A stretch of 64,000 bases of DNA from Lactarius indigo. Lineage: Eukaryota; Basidiomycota; Agaricomycetes; Russulales; Russulaceae. The notes below the pieces were generated by a model. The model saw only the letters and a list, made by a program, of their open reading frames with translations. It was not told where the DNA came from and did no database searches. Of this stretch, positions 43,572-56,258 are shown piece by piece; position 1 is the stretch's first letter; each line of letters opens with the position of its first letter. The translations under genes and the position numbers were made by a program. The DNA lies in assembly GCA_025766275.1 (NCBI GenBank), contig JAFKAC010000048.1, positions 1 through 64,000 of the forward strand, in the 5' to 3' direction.

Positions 43572-44479
43572 ATGTCCGACTATAGCACTGTGAAAACCTC
43601 ATTCCGATCCTCCGAGACCACCGACATCCCTAAAGTTACCGCAGCCTTGATCGACCTCCCCGATTCGCATCTACGCGCAGAGAAGAAGCTCAGTGGTGAT
43701 GCAACCGAGACGACCCGAGATTCATCCACTGCTTCTTCCTCCGCGGGGCGCACCGCGTCCTCCCGCACCTCGTCCGCCGAAGCGACGGACGAGACTACTC
43801 TGTATACGTCATCACCGTCATCATCACCGCCGTCACCATCAAAGCCTTCCTCCTCCTCCCTGATACCAGCCCTTGCCCTGGTCCCTCCGTGGAGCCCGAC
43901 CCGCATTCCTGCGCGACTGCGCCGCAAGTGTCCCTTGTACACCGAACAGGTGACGTACCAATACCAGCAAGAAGAGCACGACGCCGACGCCGACGGTGCG
44001 ACAGCCAAAGGCGAGTCCACGTCCGAAGAGGAAGAAGGCGCGTTAGCTGTCCCGGCGCCCCCAGCTGCCGGACCCGTGACCAGATCGACGCCACCACCGC
44101 CGGCGCCGCCGAAGACGCCCCGCTCCGGCGCGGTACGGCGCGGGCGCGTCCCGCCACCCGTTCCTGTCCCACATCTCATCAAGAAGAGTCGCGGACGGCG
44201 TGTGCCCGAGCCGACCGAGGCGCGGGGACGCGCGCACGTCTGCGGGGTGCCAGGGTGCTCGAAGAGTTTTGCGCGCGCGGAACACCTGAAGCGACACGTG
44301 CTATCGCTGCACACCTACGAGAAGCGTACGTTCCCCGTTCTTCCCCCCATGGGTATGTGCGGACACTCGCTGAACCGATCGTTGCGTTGATAGCGTTCGC
44401 GTGCGGGTGTGGCAAGACGTTTGCGCGCCGCGACAACCTCCTGCAGCATCAGCGCGTGCACGCGGCCGCCACCACCTAA
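43572..44479 (+). CDS. C2H2 zinc-finger transcription factor 1 (Msn2-type)
   Basis: Two exons (43572-44325, 44394-44479) sum to 840 nt, 279 residues. The N-terminal two thirds are low-complexity, serine- and acid-rich (probable activation region, with EEEEGALAVP). The motif VPVPHLIKKSRGRRVPE, a probable nuclear signal, is followed by finger 1 (CGVPGCSKSFARAEHLKRH) and, across the intron and the EKPF linker, finger 2 (CGCGKTFARRDNLLQH). RxEHLKRH and RRDNLLQH match the DNA-contact pattern of Msn2/Msn4-like stress regulators. Finger 2 has only one residue between its cysteines (C-x-C), where C-x2-C or C-x4-C is usual. A paralogue lies at 54867-56258. Confidence 0.8.
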
Positions 44480-45562
44480 GAAGACGTCTGCCAAATGAGG
44501 GATTATTGTGCCCGACACGATACCAAGAAGACAAAGGAGAAGAAAGAAAAGGCGTCCGTGTTCATGTTTGGGTATGTGGCGCGGTGCCACATCCGCGACA
44601 GGAGAAGCAGTTAGGAGAAGCGGAGCCAATCACTGGGGACGAACAAGCCCGAGGTTGCTTCGACCACCACGCCTGCGATAGGGAGGCCATGAGTGGCACG
44701 CTTATGACGGCTACTATGACGACAGGTGCAGTCAGCTCTTGACACGGGACGAAGCATCGCCAACTACACTTTATATGACTGATGGCCTCACTTCGCCCAC
44801 CGCTTGTTTTTTTTTTTTTTTTTTGGTTCGCCGGGTGGACATTGACTAACCCCGCAGCTACGATAAATATTGGCCATTCTAGTCCGTTGCTTCTATTTAT
44901 CTTCCTTTTTGCGCTACTGTATTTCTCTGTAGAGGGATGGGAGGAAGCATATTTACGTACTGTGTAAGAGCACCGAGACGTTACGCGCTGGGGATTGGTA
45001 GAATGGCGTCTTATCCGAGTCTGTATCTTACTACGTCAATTCGATTTCACTCTGTTGGTTTCCAGCATGGATAGCCGAACTCTAATAGCGCTGAGATAAA
45101 CACGAGAGAGATTGATGACGATGATGAACGAAATGAGCCGGGTGCCATGCGTTCGCCTGTCATGTGAGCCACCACCACCCCAGTCGGCCCGCCTATCCGC
45201 CTACAACTTGTCGCCGAGTTACTCACCAAGCAGCTTCGACCTTGGACAGAGTCTTCCTTTCTTTCCTTGCCTTGTGGCGACACCCTTACTTCCGAAAGCA
45301 TGCGGGACGTGGGTGGGTTTTGAGAGGGCTTCCCGAGAGGATTGGGGAGCTAGTTACATAAACAGAACGATCAGGTCACGGACCCTTAAGGAAAAGAAGA
45401 CCTAGTGTCCATGAGGTCGCCGCGGTGATATCAAACCGTGTGCTCCAAACTTTCGTCGCGTTTCATGACGATTTCTTCTTCATATAAGAGCTACCCCGTC
45501 CTCGAAATTCCACCAACCTCGCTAGCGTTCTTGCCCCTGCTTCCCGGTTCGAGCTCTTCACG
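44480..45562. other. Intergenic between C2H2 gene 1 and transporter
   Basis: Contains a T18 run at 44807-44824. It is not flanked by a target-site duplication that I can see. No gene supported. Confidence 0.4.
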
Positions 45563-47372
45563 ATGCCGCTCCCACTCCCAGCATGGTATAGGTCTGTTCC
45601 GCGTGGCCCCTCCGTTGTTCACCCGTATTGATCCTCCTTCAATGGTGCACTAATATCAGATCCCCCATGACTCAGGTTGTCCTAGTCGGTCTGTATCCGT
45701 ACACGTCCTCTCCGACTCGGCGCTTACCAGGCTTTACTGTACCCAGGGATTACCTGTTTCGCGACCGTCGGCATGTTCAGCGCCGTTTCTAACCTCGGCG
45801 CCGGTGGCCTCCAAGATACCGCCCTTGTGGACACTGCAAACGGTGTCCTCTATGGGATGTTCGCTCTCACTGGTCTTGTTTCGGGAGGGATTAACAACCG
45901 TGAGCTCTTCTTTGGTCCGATGTTTCGGCCTATCTTCATTGTGTACTATTAGTCCTCGGTCCCCGCCTTACCCTCTCCATCGGGTCCCTTGGTTACTCGC
46001 TCTACGTTGGGTCCTTGTGGTGGTGAGTTTCGTTTAACCTCGCGTAACCCACTCTGGATCCACGCTCAGTGGATGTATGCGCCTAGTTTCCAGACACAAG
46101 GAACGCGATGGTTCGTCATCTTTGCCGGTGGGGTGCTCGGCGTGTCCGCGGCCCTGTTGTGGTCCGCGCAGGGTGCAATCATGATGAGCTATCCGCTCGA
46201 AAAAGACAAGGGCAAGGCGTTCGGCGTCTTTTGGGCCATCTTCCAGTTTGGTTCGTTCATTGGCTCGGTCATCGCTCTGGCCATCAACATCCGCTCTGGA
46301 AAGCTCAGCGACGTGTCAACCGCGACATACCTGGTGCGTTTCTTTTTCATTTGCGCGTGTCCTCGAGTTCCTCATTCCCCGGCCAACTTAGGCATTCATC
46401 ATCATCATGTTTATTGGCACGGCATCGACACTACTCATCCTCCCTCCTAGCGCGATCATACGCGCTGACGGCACCCTCGTGAAGGTCCAGGCATCTTCGA
46501 CCGTGCGCGAGGAGCTCACCAACTTTGTCAAAGTGCTCAAGGATAAGCGCATCATCTTGTTGATACCCATGTTCTTCGCAAGCAACTACTTTTACGCATA
46601 CCAAGGAGCACTCAACGCGTATTACTTTGACGGACCAACCCGTGCGTTACACGTACGCAGCTTTTTCGTATTCTAACCGTAAGTTTTTGGTTTTCTAGGA
46701 GCGTTAAATGCTACCCTCGAAGGTGCCGGCGCCATGATCGGTGCTTTGATTATCGGCTTCTTCGTCCTCGACGGCCTCCCCTACAGACGGCGGACGCGTG
46801 GCTTTGTCGGCTTGGCGTTCGTCTCAACCCTTACCATTGTCGTCTGGTCCTGTGCGCTCGCATGGCAGGTCAAGTTTGATCGCTCGCCACGGACGAAGTT
46901 GCACTACACCGATAGCCGGTACCACGCCAAAGGCGCGCTCTACTTTTTCTGTGAGTTTCCTGTACCCTAACTTGCTATGAGAACGCGATTTGCTGACGAG
47001 AAGCGGGCGGATACACTAGTCTTTTTCGGCGACGCGTGCTACCAGGCACTCGCGTATTGGATCATGGGCGCGATCTCGAACGACCCGTTCACGCTCGCGC
47101 GCTTCACGGGCTTCTACAAGGCGATTCAGTCTGCGGGCGGCGCGGGCTCGTTCGGGATGGACGCGACGTCGACGCCGTTCCTGAACGAGCTCCTGGCGAG
47201 TTGGTGTTTGATGCTCGTCTCGTTCCCGCTCGCGGGGATCGTCATCTGGGGCATCAAGGACACGTCATACACGGAGGAGAAGACGGTGTTCGTCAGCGAT
47301 GTCGCGGCGCAGAGCGCGCCCGCGGAGAGCACGGAAAACGACAACATGTCGGACGTGAAGGAGAAGGTCTGA
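45563..47372 (+). CDS. UNC93/DUF895-type MFS transporter
   Basis: Polytopic plasma or organelle membrane protein of the major facilitator superfamily; the substrate is unknown. Eight exons (45563-45591, 45660-45684, 45731-45899, 45953-46022, 46087-46333, 46392-46641, 46699-46950, 47020-47372) sum to 1,395 nt, 464 residues. It starts MPLPLPAWYRSPMTQVVL. Family blocks seen are GMFSAVSNLGAGG in the first helix, GTRWFVIFAGG, WSAQGAIMMSYP, FGVFWAIFQFGSFIGS, YFYAYQGALNAYYFDG and FFGDACYQALAYWIMGAI. About eleven hydrophobic segments are visible. The C-terminus is acidic and cytosolic. It is similar to fungal YCR023/C922.05c-like UNC93 proteins by pattern. Confidence 0.82.
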
Positions 47373-47682
47373 TTTACGATAGGTTTTTTTTTGGGTAGCA
47401 CTCCAGTCATCTATGTACTATTCTGGTTCAAAATCAAGGATTCTTTGATGATGAAAAGATATTTGCGATCCGTGTGCGCGGCATCCAAGGCCCAGGAAGT
47501 AACTACTGGCCCAGATGCGGGACTTGCTGTAGCCATAGGGCGAATCCGGGCACATGGAGATGCATGCGGTATACGGAGACGACTTTGGTGCCAGAGTTTG
47601 GTTACTGGAGGAGTACGATCCTAGGGGTTTGGAGTTTGATGGCAGTACTGACGAATAAGGGAGCAGCACAGCAACAGGTGGC
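47373..47682. other. Short intergenic region
   Basis: Between two plus-strand genes. No distinct promoter element identified. Confidence 0.4.
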
Positions 47683-48489
47683 ATGCCTGGCCTTGTCCTG
47701 ACCTTCGCACTCGGGCTCCTAATCCTGGGCCATTGCCCGCCCCCAACTCTCGCCAACACCCAAATCATCAACTTTCCAGCGGGGCACGCAATCCCCGTAG
47801 CCCCTCTTCCACAGAACTGGTAAAATAATAAGCTTTATCCTGACATTCTTCTATTTGACCTCGCTTTTTCCGTAGGACCGTCCTCCATGCTGGCACCACA
47901 GACGGGATCTTCGTGCGGGATATTCCCCCAGCTCCACTCCACGCTCCCTGCAAGGACGACGATGCTCCGGGCGAATGTCCCCACGACCTTTGGCTCGCGC
48001 TCGACCTCGACCACAACGGCGCGTGGACCCACTACGACCGGTTCACACTGAGGGTATCCTGGCCCGCATCCGTGAGTCACCCCCCGCCTCCCACCCACGC
48101 AGTACTTACCCCTTCCCCCCTCCACATGGCACCAGCACCCCGCAGCGGTCGCTCTCAGCTTACACCCCCCGCCGCCCGTACCTGCATCTGCATCTGCCCG
48201 CACTACCGCACGGCTCCACCTCGCACGCATCCGCCTGACAGAAGAGGGCGTGCGCGTCCCCGCGCTGTCAACGTCGCAGCAGCAGCAGCGCGTGCCGCTC
48301 GTCGTGCGTCTCGAGCCGCTCGTGCTTGGCGTCCTCCCGCCGTCCGTGCTGCCCGTAGCCGCGACGCTGCTCGTCGTGCTCGTAGCCGCCGCGTACGGCG
48401 TGCTGCCCCCCGTGTTGCGGGTCGTTGATGGCGCCGTGGGGATGGCGCGGAGGGAATTTGAGCTGCTCGAGAAGCGAAGGTCGAGGTGA
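47683..48489 (+). CDS. Type I membrane protein of unknown function
   Basis: Three exons (47683-47819, 47876-48071, 48136-48489) sum to 687 nt, 228 residues. The N-terminus MPGLVLTFALGLLILGHC is a signal peptide. A lumenal domain of about 140 residues contains a pair of cysteines (CKDDDAPGEC), WLALDLDHNGAWTHYDRF and a TLRVSWPAS strand. A single transmembrane helix lies near the C-terminus (VLPVAATLLVVLVAAAYGV), with a short basic cytosolic tail ending LEKRRSR. The layout resembles small ER subunits such as PIG-X/Pbn1, but I cannot see their motifs, so this is only a layout match. Confidence 0.6.
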
Positions 48490-51400
48490 GGTGAGCGCCT
48501 CGTGATATGGGGTCGTAGGGTTGGGTGTCGAGCACCTTACACAACACGCACTTGTCCTTGACACCCCTCCCCTTGGTTACGCACGACCACTGGCTTCCAC
48601 CATCGTTTCTACCCACCCATGTACTTCTCGCTTTTTTCACAAAGTGCACGCCTTTCGAACGCTTCTAAGAACCAACCGACTAGGCAAAGATGCATCATCT
48701 CATCGAGACTGCAGGCTGCATGAGACTCGGTCTACCGTGGTCAGGTTGTCGTTAAGCTGTAAGTACCCTGACAATCGTCCTCTCCGTTACGTGATGCGCG
48801 TCTGTCTACCGCAACACCCTTAACACCATGACATGCATTTGGGACCCGGATCGTCAATTTGCCCTTTCAGCCTCAAAGGTTTTTTTGAGTCCTACAAAAA
48901 CGACCAACCATCACAGTGCCTACGGTGCCGACCTGAAGCCAATTTCGGAAGTTCTGCGTTACAGGGGGATCTGCCTCCGCCTAGTCACAGGTCTCCACAT
49001 CTGCAGCGTCTATATACGATACAAGGCCCTTCCGCCAGGGTACCATGTCCAAACAAAAACGGGGGGTGCGCTTGGGCCCTGGCCAGCCTCTTGACTATGG
49101 CCTTGGCACGGGGATCCGCTCGTGCGCCCACGCCGCGGCGGGGAGTTGCCTACTCTGGACTTAGCCCGTACTAAGGGACCATCCCGTGCTACATCTATCG
49201 TCTTGCAAATCGACGATCGGAGCACTTCGTTCGGTTCCGTCCATCGGGCCCAGGGTCCATGGCATGTGTTTTTTTTTTTTTTTTGAAAGTAGTAAGTACC
49301 CTAGTCATGAAGACACAAGCCAAGCCCACAAGTCATCCAAAGAGGGGGGGGGGAGGGGCTTCAGCCTCGACGGCGCGTATGTTATGTTACACGCCAATAA
49401 CGCAATGCTAAATTTCCAAGCTTTTACTGGCGTCCTGGCATGGAGCCGATCATTCCTCAGGCCATTGCCGTGCCGCAAGCAAGCCTCCCCAAGCGGAGGA
49501 TCATCAGGAGAGGAAGCACGTGTTTGTGCAAAATTGCGATGCGATTGCGATGGAGCATCGCGCGCATTGCAGACGGAGGACGGAGACGGAGGACGGCGGG
49601 ATAACGATCGCGCAGAAAAATGAATGCCTTTGAAATGCGTGCATGCCCGAGTCAGTCGCGCTGTGCGGATGTTTCGCCTTCTTGGACGTGCAGGGCGTGC
49701 CACGGGGCCGGCGTGCCAGTGACTGTCCAAGAGATGATGCCAGTGGTGTTGTCCAATTGTGAACTCTTCCACTCTCTCACACACACACACTAGTTAGCCT
49801 CATGTGCAAATGATGATGATGACCTCGAAACGAAAGGATGCTGTCCCGTTCGTTGGCGTTCGTAAATATAGCCCGGGCCCTTTTGCCAGAGTGATACAAG
49901 TGACAGAGTTGTGTGTGTGTTGTTGACGAGGGACCGTAAGCGCCGGTCTTTGACTCCCTCTGACTGCCGAGTCCTCTTTCCTTTCCCAATCTAGCCGCAC
50001 ATGTGCTCACTAACACAGCACAGGTCCAGAATCGAATACAGAGTAGCAGGATAGTCGCGTGGGCCGCCGGCTGGCCCCAAGGTCACGCAATTCACGCCCG
50101 GTGATGTGCGCGATCTCGAGTGGTTTGAGCTGTTTTCGCTGTGTGTGTGAAAGACGTGTGCGACAGTTGATATGATATTTTTTTTATTTCCATCCCCCAG
50201 AAGCATATGAACGTGGGGGGGCGTGTTGCATGCGCATCATGTCCGGGTTTATTGCATGGGATGAGTGAGACTCAGCTCGGACAAGCGCGCGCCACTCGAT
50301 CAGTCCTTTTTCCCAATCCAGCAGCAACTTTCATACACTCTCGTCTCGCGTTCTCTTTCTCGCTTGCCCGGGACATTCTGCCCACCCAACGATCGATCAC
50401 CCTTGGAAGGCGGCGGCAGTGCAGACTTGCTGCTACTCCAATCCTTCTCCTTCCCTTCTTCGCTGCGTGCGGCACCTCAGGACTCTGGCTGCGTACTAAA
50501 ACGTCCTTAGACTTAGCACATTGCAGTACGACTGCCGCATCTGGTCCGTCGGTCTGTATATATGTCTATTACCCGCTTGGCGGACTTTGGAACTTAGGTT
50601 GCCGCGTGGGTGCATGTGCACCGTCCCGTTGTTCAAAAAGCTCCTTCCCCCGTCACACGACCCACGAACTGACTTCACACCTCACTGAAACGTCCCCTCC
50701 ATTCCTCTTTCTAACACCCACGACTCCCTAGCCGATTGTTTTCACGCCTGGTTTCTCGCCTCGCTTCAGGGCAAATTCGCTATATATTGTGCCGGGCCCT
50801 GCGATTCGAGGGTCGAGGCGACACGCGACACCCATGACTGCGTGCGCTTTTGTGGGTTTGCACGAGCACGAGGTCCACCCCATCCATGACTCGTCCAAGT
50901 CACTGGTTCCGGCGGTTGGTGATTGGACTGACTGGCTGACGCGCTGCCTCCCCGTGATCAGCTAGCTCTAGTATAGTACACGCATGCCACAAGGCATACA
51001 TACGAACGTTCGTTCCAAAGCGCCACAAAAAAAAAACGTGCCCTCTCCTCCACCCATCAAAACTTGCCTGACACGTGGGGAGGGGCGAAATGGCCTCTCA
51101 CTAAACACCAATTGGTGTTGTATTTGGTCGTTCGACACGTTGCGCCAGTTGAACAGCACGCACGGATTTGGGCATGATTCGCGGATGTCGTCGGCAGCAA
51201 TACCCTGCCCTCTCTCCTTCCTTGCTTCCCATTCCTCGCCTCCTCGCCAAGTCCCTGCTCCTGTCCTGCTTGCTATGCCGGCCTTATGCCCGTTCATGCC
51301 TCCCCTCCCCCACACCTAACACCTTTCTCTGCCTCACGTATCTCCTGCTGGCTACCGTGCTGCGCGCGCACTCGACAAACAGACTTGGCCGTCGCCACAC

Positions 51401-54400
51401 TGATGGATTGAAATATATATATTTTTTCACCTTGTGACCAGACCCACGTATCACCTCTACCAATCAGATCAAAACAACGAATGGCACGAAACTAGCAGTC
51501 GTAAGTCACTCTCCGGCCAATTTCTTAGCACATTGCACAGGGTCGAAGTTGGTGTGACTTGGTTTGTAGAATTTCCCGTATACTCTAGCAGTGCTGTATG
51601 GATTGGATAGACAGAAGGGGCATCGATCTGAATTGGATCTGTCGTTGGTTGAAATCCTGTTTAATTTAGCGTATCGCGTGTCGTACACACTGCCAACCTG
51701 GTTCTGGTCTCGTCGTGGGTCTACGCCGAATCTAGAACATCGGACGGCGCGCGTGCCTGCTCCACGATCTCCACGATCGGCTCCAAGACAATGCCTCCCT
51801 CCCCTCGAATCTGGCTCTCGCGCTTCTCTTACGCGCGCGTCTATTACGGCTCACTAACAGGGCCCTAGGCCCTCTCGGCCCTCCATCTATGCCTCGTTGT
51901 CGCGCGAGCGAATGGGCTACACACCTCGTGACCCCCCGATCCGAGCCGCATGGTGTCTCTTTTGTTCTGCTGGTTGTTTCCTTCGCGCGATCTTCCTTTT
52001 CATTAAAGAGAAGCAGGGTCACGGAGGTTGGTGAGCTTGAACGATAGTGTGTGTGTTCTAAAAAGCGTCGGATCGCGAAAGAAAGAATCACATTGGGGTG
52101 AGAGGGTCGGGACGGGATAATCAGATTTACACCCCCCCCCCCCCAAACGCGCTCCGAGAAGGAAAGAAAAGCGCGCGCTCGTGTGTCGGACATCACAAAC
52201 CACCGACACAGTGCCGTAGCCTCGCTGATTGCTCAAAAAAATGGAATGGAAAAGAAGAGAATGAGATGGTGATCAACACGATGAGACGGGCAGTGGTGGC
52301 GGTGATGGCAGAAGGAAATTTGCAAACAAAAAACGGAACATGTAGCAAAACGCCCTGACTTCTTGGCTTCGTGTTCGTCCTCAGCTGATACAAACGACGC
52401 CAATTAAGGCAAAGAAAATTTGACCGCCCAGCGGTAGGCACGTACCAACGACCCACGTTCCATGTACCACGCACCAACGGCCCCGCTACAGTGCAACATA
52501 AAGGCGCAAACACCGGGCGGGTCAATGTAGAGCCGAACTATCAATCAATCATAAAAAAAAAAAAGAGCGCGCGCGTATGGTATGGGTGGAGGTGTTGCTT
52601 TTTTTTCAATGGCTTTGACCACTCTTGGAGAAGCCAGGCAGAGTACGTGCCGCTGTATAGATGGACAGACAGCCGAGGCTCGGAGGGCCACATGACATGG
52701 ACGTGCCTTTCCGGTAAATCAAGATATGTGTTTTCGTTGCCGTTTCACGATTCGTTATCTTTTTTCCTCCCCCATGGAGCAGCTTGCGGCCGTAGCCGCA
52801 GCAAACTGGTTTCAGTCAGTCTTGCATGTGAAGAAGAAATGGAAGGTGTGTGTGTATGGAGTAGGTGGAGTGGGTGGCTGTGTGTTGCGCAGGGCACGGA
52901 GTCAGCTTGACTCTACGAATGAAAGTGCGCAGGTGCCGCCGTGCCGCGCAGTGCCCTTTTTTTTTTTTTTTGGGAACTGGTAAACATGGTAATGTATTTG
53001 CCCACATGCGTTTCGTCCCCAAACACATGAAATGAAATGGAGAAAACGTAGAAAGTTACATAAAAGCAAGAAGATACGAGGACCGTTACATTAGATTGTA
53101 ATTATTTGACGTGATTTCGGTGAGATGGTTATTAATTGAATTGGAGTCGGAGTCAGGGCTCGAGCGCCACCAGGCTTTCGGGGGTTTGATTAGGCGAGTG
53201 ACATGTGACTGCTTACTCAGTGTGGGGACTGCGGAGCGCGGTAGCAAGTAGCAAGAATGGAAGACGAAGGGACATACGGAGAAGGAAGGGGCGCCGCATC
53301 GATTATATACGGAGTGTGTATGTATGAAGTGTGTTATGTGTAGTGTGTAGAGAGAGGCGGCGGCATTAAAGGCCCTCGTGACCGTTGTGCGTGCAGTGTG
53401 GAGAGGCTCGAGGGCTCGGAGATCAGATTCGGAAGCAAAGATTTCATGTGAGATCCGCGAAAACGGAATGCACCCTCGCTGACACCGTGACACACACCCC
53501 CATCGCTTTTTCGAAAGGAAGAAAGTTCTATAAAGGACCAAACCGGATAATAGCGGGCGCCGTACCGAATCAGCAGACGGTCCAAAAGCCTCGTTGTATC
53601 CGATGGCGCATTAAGACGAAATGCCTCAGAAAATACCGACCGGGGACGGGTATCTTTGAATGCCTGATTCGATTTCCGGGCACTCTCTGGCGTTTCTTTC
53701 GGTGGCGTTCTCGAACGTCCATGTACACACGTGTGCACTTGGAGTAGACTTTACTTTGTACGGCTTGCTCCCTGTACCTGAGGGTACGCATATTGACTCT
53801 GCTCTTCCCCCTGGGGAACATCCGCCCGGTCGATTGCGTTAGGTCTATATCTACGTGCATTGGAAGGATAGAAAGGAATCCGGGGTAAGCCCTGAGATCG
53901 GGTGCTGTTCTGTGCCGGTAATGGGGGTAAGGCTGATCCGGCAGGTAATACGCCACTTCGAGTTCACGCTATCAGAGGCGCGTGGGCGGCGGTGGCCCCC
54001 CCTTTGCTTCTCGGTTCTTCTTTTCGAAGGGATGGCTTGGGAGTGGGGCAGGCGGGGCGCGGGGCAGGGCAGGAAATGGCAGGTGACAGGTATAAAGAAG
54101 CAAAGGAGGTTTCGGTTGGAAGGGAGAGGCAAGGGATGTACCGATTAAGAGAATCGCAAGCACGATCATGTAGGAAGGGGATTTTGGTGATTGGGCCCTG
54201 GAGGGATTTGGAGCCGGAAAGGGATTAGCGCGTACATCGGAGATAAACGAATTTCATTTATCGAGGACCCGAAAGGAGGGATAGATTTAGTGTTCCGATG
54301 CGATGCCGGGGGGATGGGGGGGGTGGATTAGTGGGTGGGTGGTGGAGGTACGGAAATGGAATAGCAGGGCGGAACATAACAAGTTAACCTCGTGCAATTG

Positions 54401-54866
54401 GAGAGGTTTGGTAGCCTCGTGTAGGACAGGTGTGGTGTGATGGGGATGTGAGTGATTGGGGACCGAAAAGGGCAGGTGTGCGCCAAGGGGACGGCAGGGG
54501 TACAAACAAAGCGATTTGGAATATAAAACGGAGGGATCCGGCCCTGGGCTGTGCTGTTCGTACAAGTACGCCAGGGTTTCGAGTGAGAGCCAGAGAGCGA
54601 GAACGAGAAAGTGAGGTCTTTTTCTTTTTCTTTCTTCTTCACTGCATATATTCTTCTTTTATTCTGCTTTCTCGTCTCTCCTGGCTGCTCTCACTCGCCC
54701 CCTCCCATTCTTGGTCTCATCCGATTTCTCATCTGTGACGACCCTCGATACCCCGACTCTTCGTTCCATTTGCCGACTAGTTACGATCGCATCCGCATCC
54801 GTCCAGTCCGCTATCAGCCATTCCTCCAATTCGATTCAGACTCAGCTCTAGGCCCACCCGCAGACA
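48490..54866. other. 6.4-kb gene-poor region upstream of C2H2 gene 2
   Basis: No exon chain or domain found on either strand. It holds many homopolymer and simple runs: T16 near 49269, G-rich near 49340, CA repeat near 49780, C13 near 52128, A12 near 52550, T15 near 52958. A TATA-like CTATATATT occurs near 50770. At the right end a TATAAA (54532-54537) precedes a long pyrimidine-rich leader (about 54610-54720). The size and position suggest a large regulatory region or non-coding transcripts for the transcription factor; that is inference. Confidence 0.4.
54532..54537 (+). promoter_or_regulatory. Probable TATA box of C2H2 gene 2
   Basis: ATATAAAAC in a G-rich context, about 330 bp before the ATG, followed by a CT-rich tract typical of fungal transcription starts. 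Confidence 0.45.
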
Positions 54867-56258
54867 ATGGCCACAGTTGTAACCCACCAGCCAAGGCCAG
54901 TCCCCGCCTTTCGTCGTCAACATTCTGCCTGCATCGCATATCGGTCCTCTCCTCTCATACCAAATCAGTCTCAATCTTCCTTTTCATTCCTTTCAAGTAT
55001 GGATCTCTATCCACGCTCTTATAGGCCAAATCGTCCCCCTCAAATTCCCCCTTCGCTCCACCACCACCGCCACCACCACGTTCCCCATACTCCTCCCTAC
55101 TACTCTCCACAACACCGCTCCACCATGACCCCTGCTGCTCAACCCACTGTCTCTTATCCACGTCATGCATCCCCTCTTTCATCCACATATCCTCTCGTCT
55201 ACAGTCCGTCCGAGAACTCGTACCACACCACTCCCCCCATGACTGCCGACATCCAGCCCGAATATCCCTTTGACATTACCTTTGCCACCGGCTCTGGCGT
55301 GAGCTTCACGGATCTCGACTTGGCCCAGGCCGCCTTTCTCAATCCGGGCCAGTTGCCTTGGCCAGAGGCAAAGACCGACTTCAAGGTCGAGTCTCCACCT
55401 GTACCCCAACCCGTCTTTTACGCAGATCCTGGCGGGAACTACGCATTTTACAACGATTCTACGACAAGCGCAGTCATCGATGCACAGCTTTTCGCTGCGC
55501 AGCCTCAATCTCACCCGACTCCAGAGATGCTATCTTCCCCTCCTGCGCCTCACTCATTGGGAGGTTCTTCCGCAGCCCCCGTCTTCGTGCAGCCATCCGA
55601 AGTCATGCCACCTTCACCACCCACCTTTGCGGCGCCGGTGCCTTTTCCCCGCATGCCGGGATCGTCGAGCCCGCCAGGGCTGACCGGCGAGTCGGACGAG
55701 GACATCGTGAGCGAGTCGGGAGAGAGCGAAGCTGCCGATCCGTCAGATGTGCCCGAGTGCGACGACGATGGGGAATTCGTACCTTCCCGCATGTCCCTCC
55801 CGCGCACCCGTTCACGCCGCACGAGTAGCGTGAGCGTGAGCAGCTGCAGCGGCAGTGTGCGTGCTGCGCGATCGTGTCGTCTTGGCGCTCCCGTGCCAGT
55901 CCCGAACCTCACGAAAAAGTCGCGCGGGCGCAGAGTGCCAACTGCACCGGTGTTCATCGTCCAAGGGGGCGTGCAGAAGAACATGCGGATGTACCGGTGC
56001 GCTGTCGAGGGCTGTTACAAGTGCTTTGCCCGCGGTGAACACCTGAAGCGGCACGTACGGTCGATCCACACCAACGAGAAGCGTGAGTCTCTATCTTTTT
56101 TTCTCCTTTTTTGAATCGTGGGCTCATCATTCAATGTCACAGCGCACAAGTGTCCTGTCGAAGGATGCGGAAAGGACTTCAGTCGTCACGATAACCTCGG
56201 ACAGCACATGCGTGTGCACAAGGGTCAAGCGCTGTCCAGTATGGGCGACGACAGCTGA
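54867..56258 (+). CDS. C2H2 zinc-finger transcription factor 2 (Msn2-type)
   Basis: Two exons (54867-56082, 56143-56258) sum to 1,332 nt, 443 residues; a start at 55002 (MDLYPRSY) is the alternative. Histidine/proline/serine-rich N-terminus, an acidic patch (ESDEDIVSESGESEAAD), then VPVPNLTKKSRGRRVPT, shared with C2H2 gene 1. Finger 1 is CAVEGCYKCFARGEHLKRH and, after the intron and the EKPHK linker, finger 2 is CPVEGCGKDFSRHDNLGQH. Both are C-x4-C fingers with the EHLKRH/HDNLGQH contact residues of Msn2/Msn4/Seb1-like factors that bind AGGGG stress elements. The intron splits the linker at the same codon as in gene 1, supporting common descent. Confidence 0.85.

Noticed and set aside
44807..44824. 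LINE tail (T18)
   Set aside because: No target-site duplication and no LINE-like coding sequence beside it. The same holds for the T16 at 49269 and T15 at 52958.
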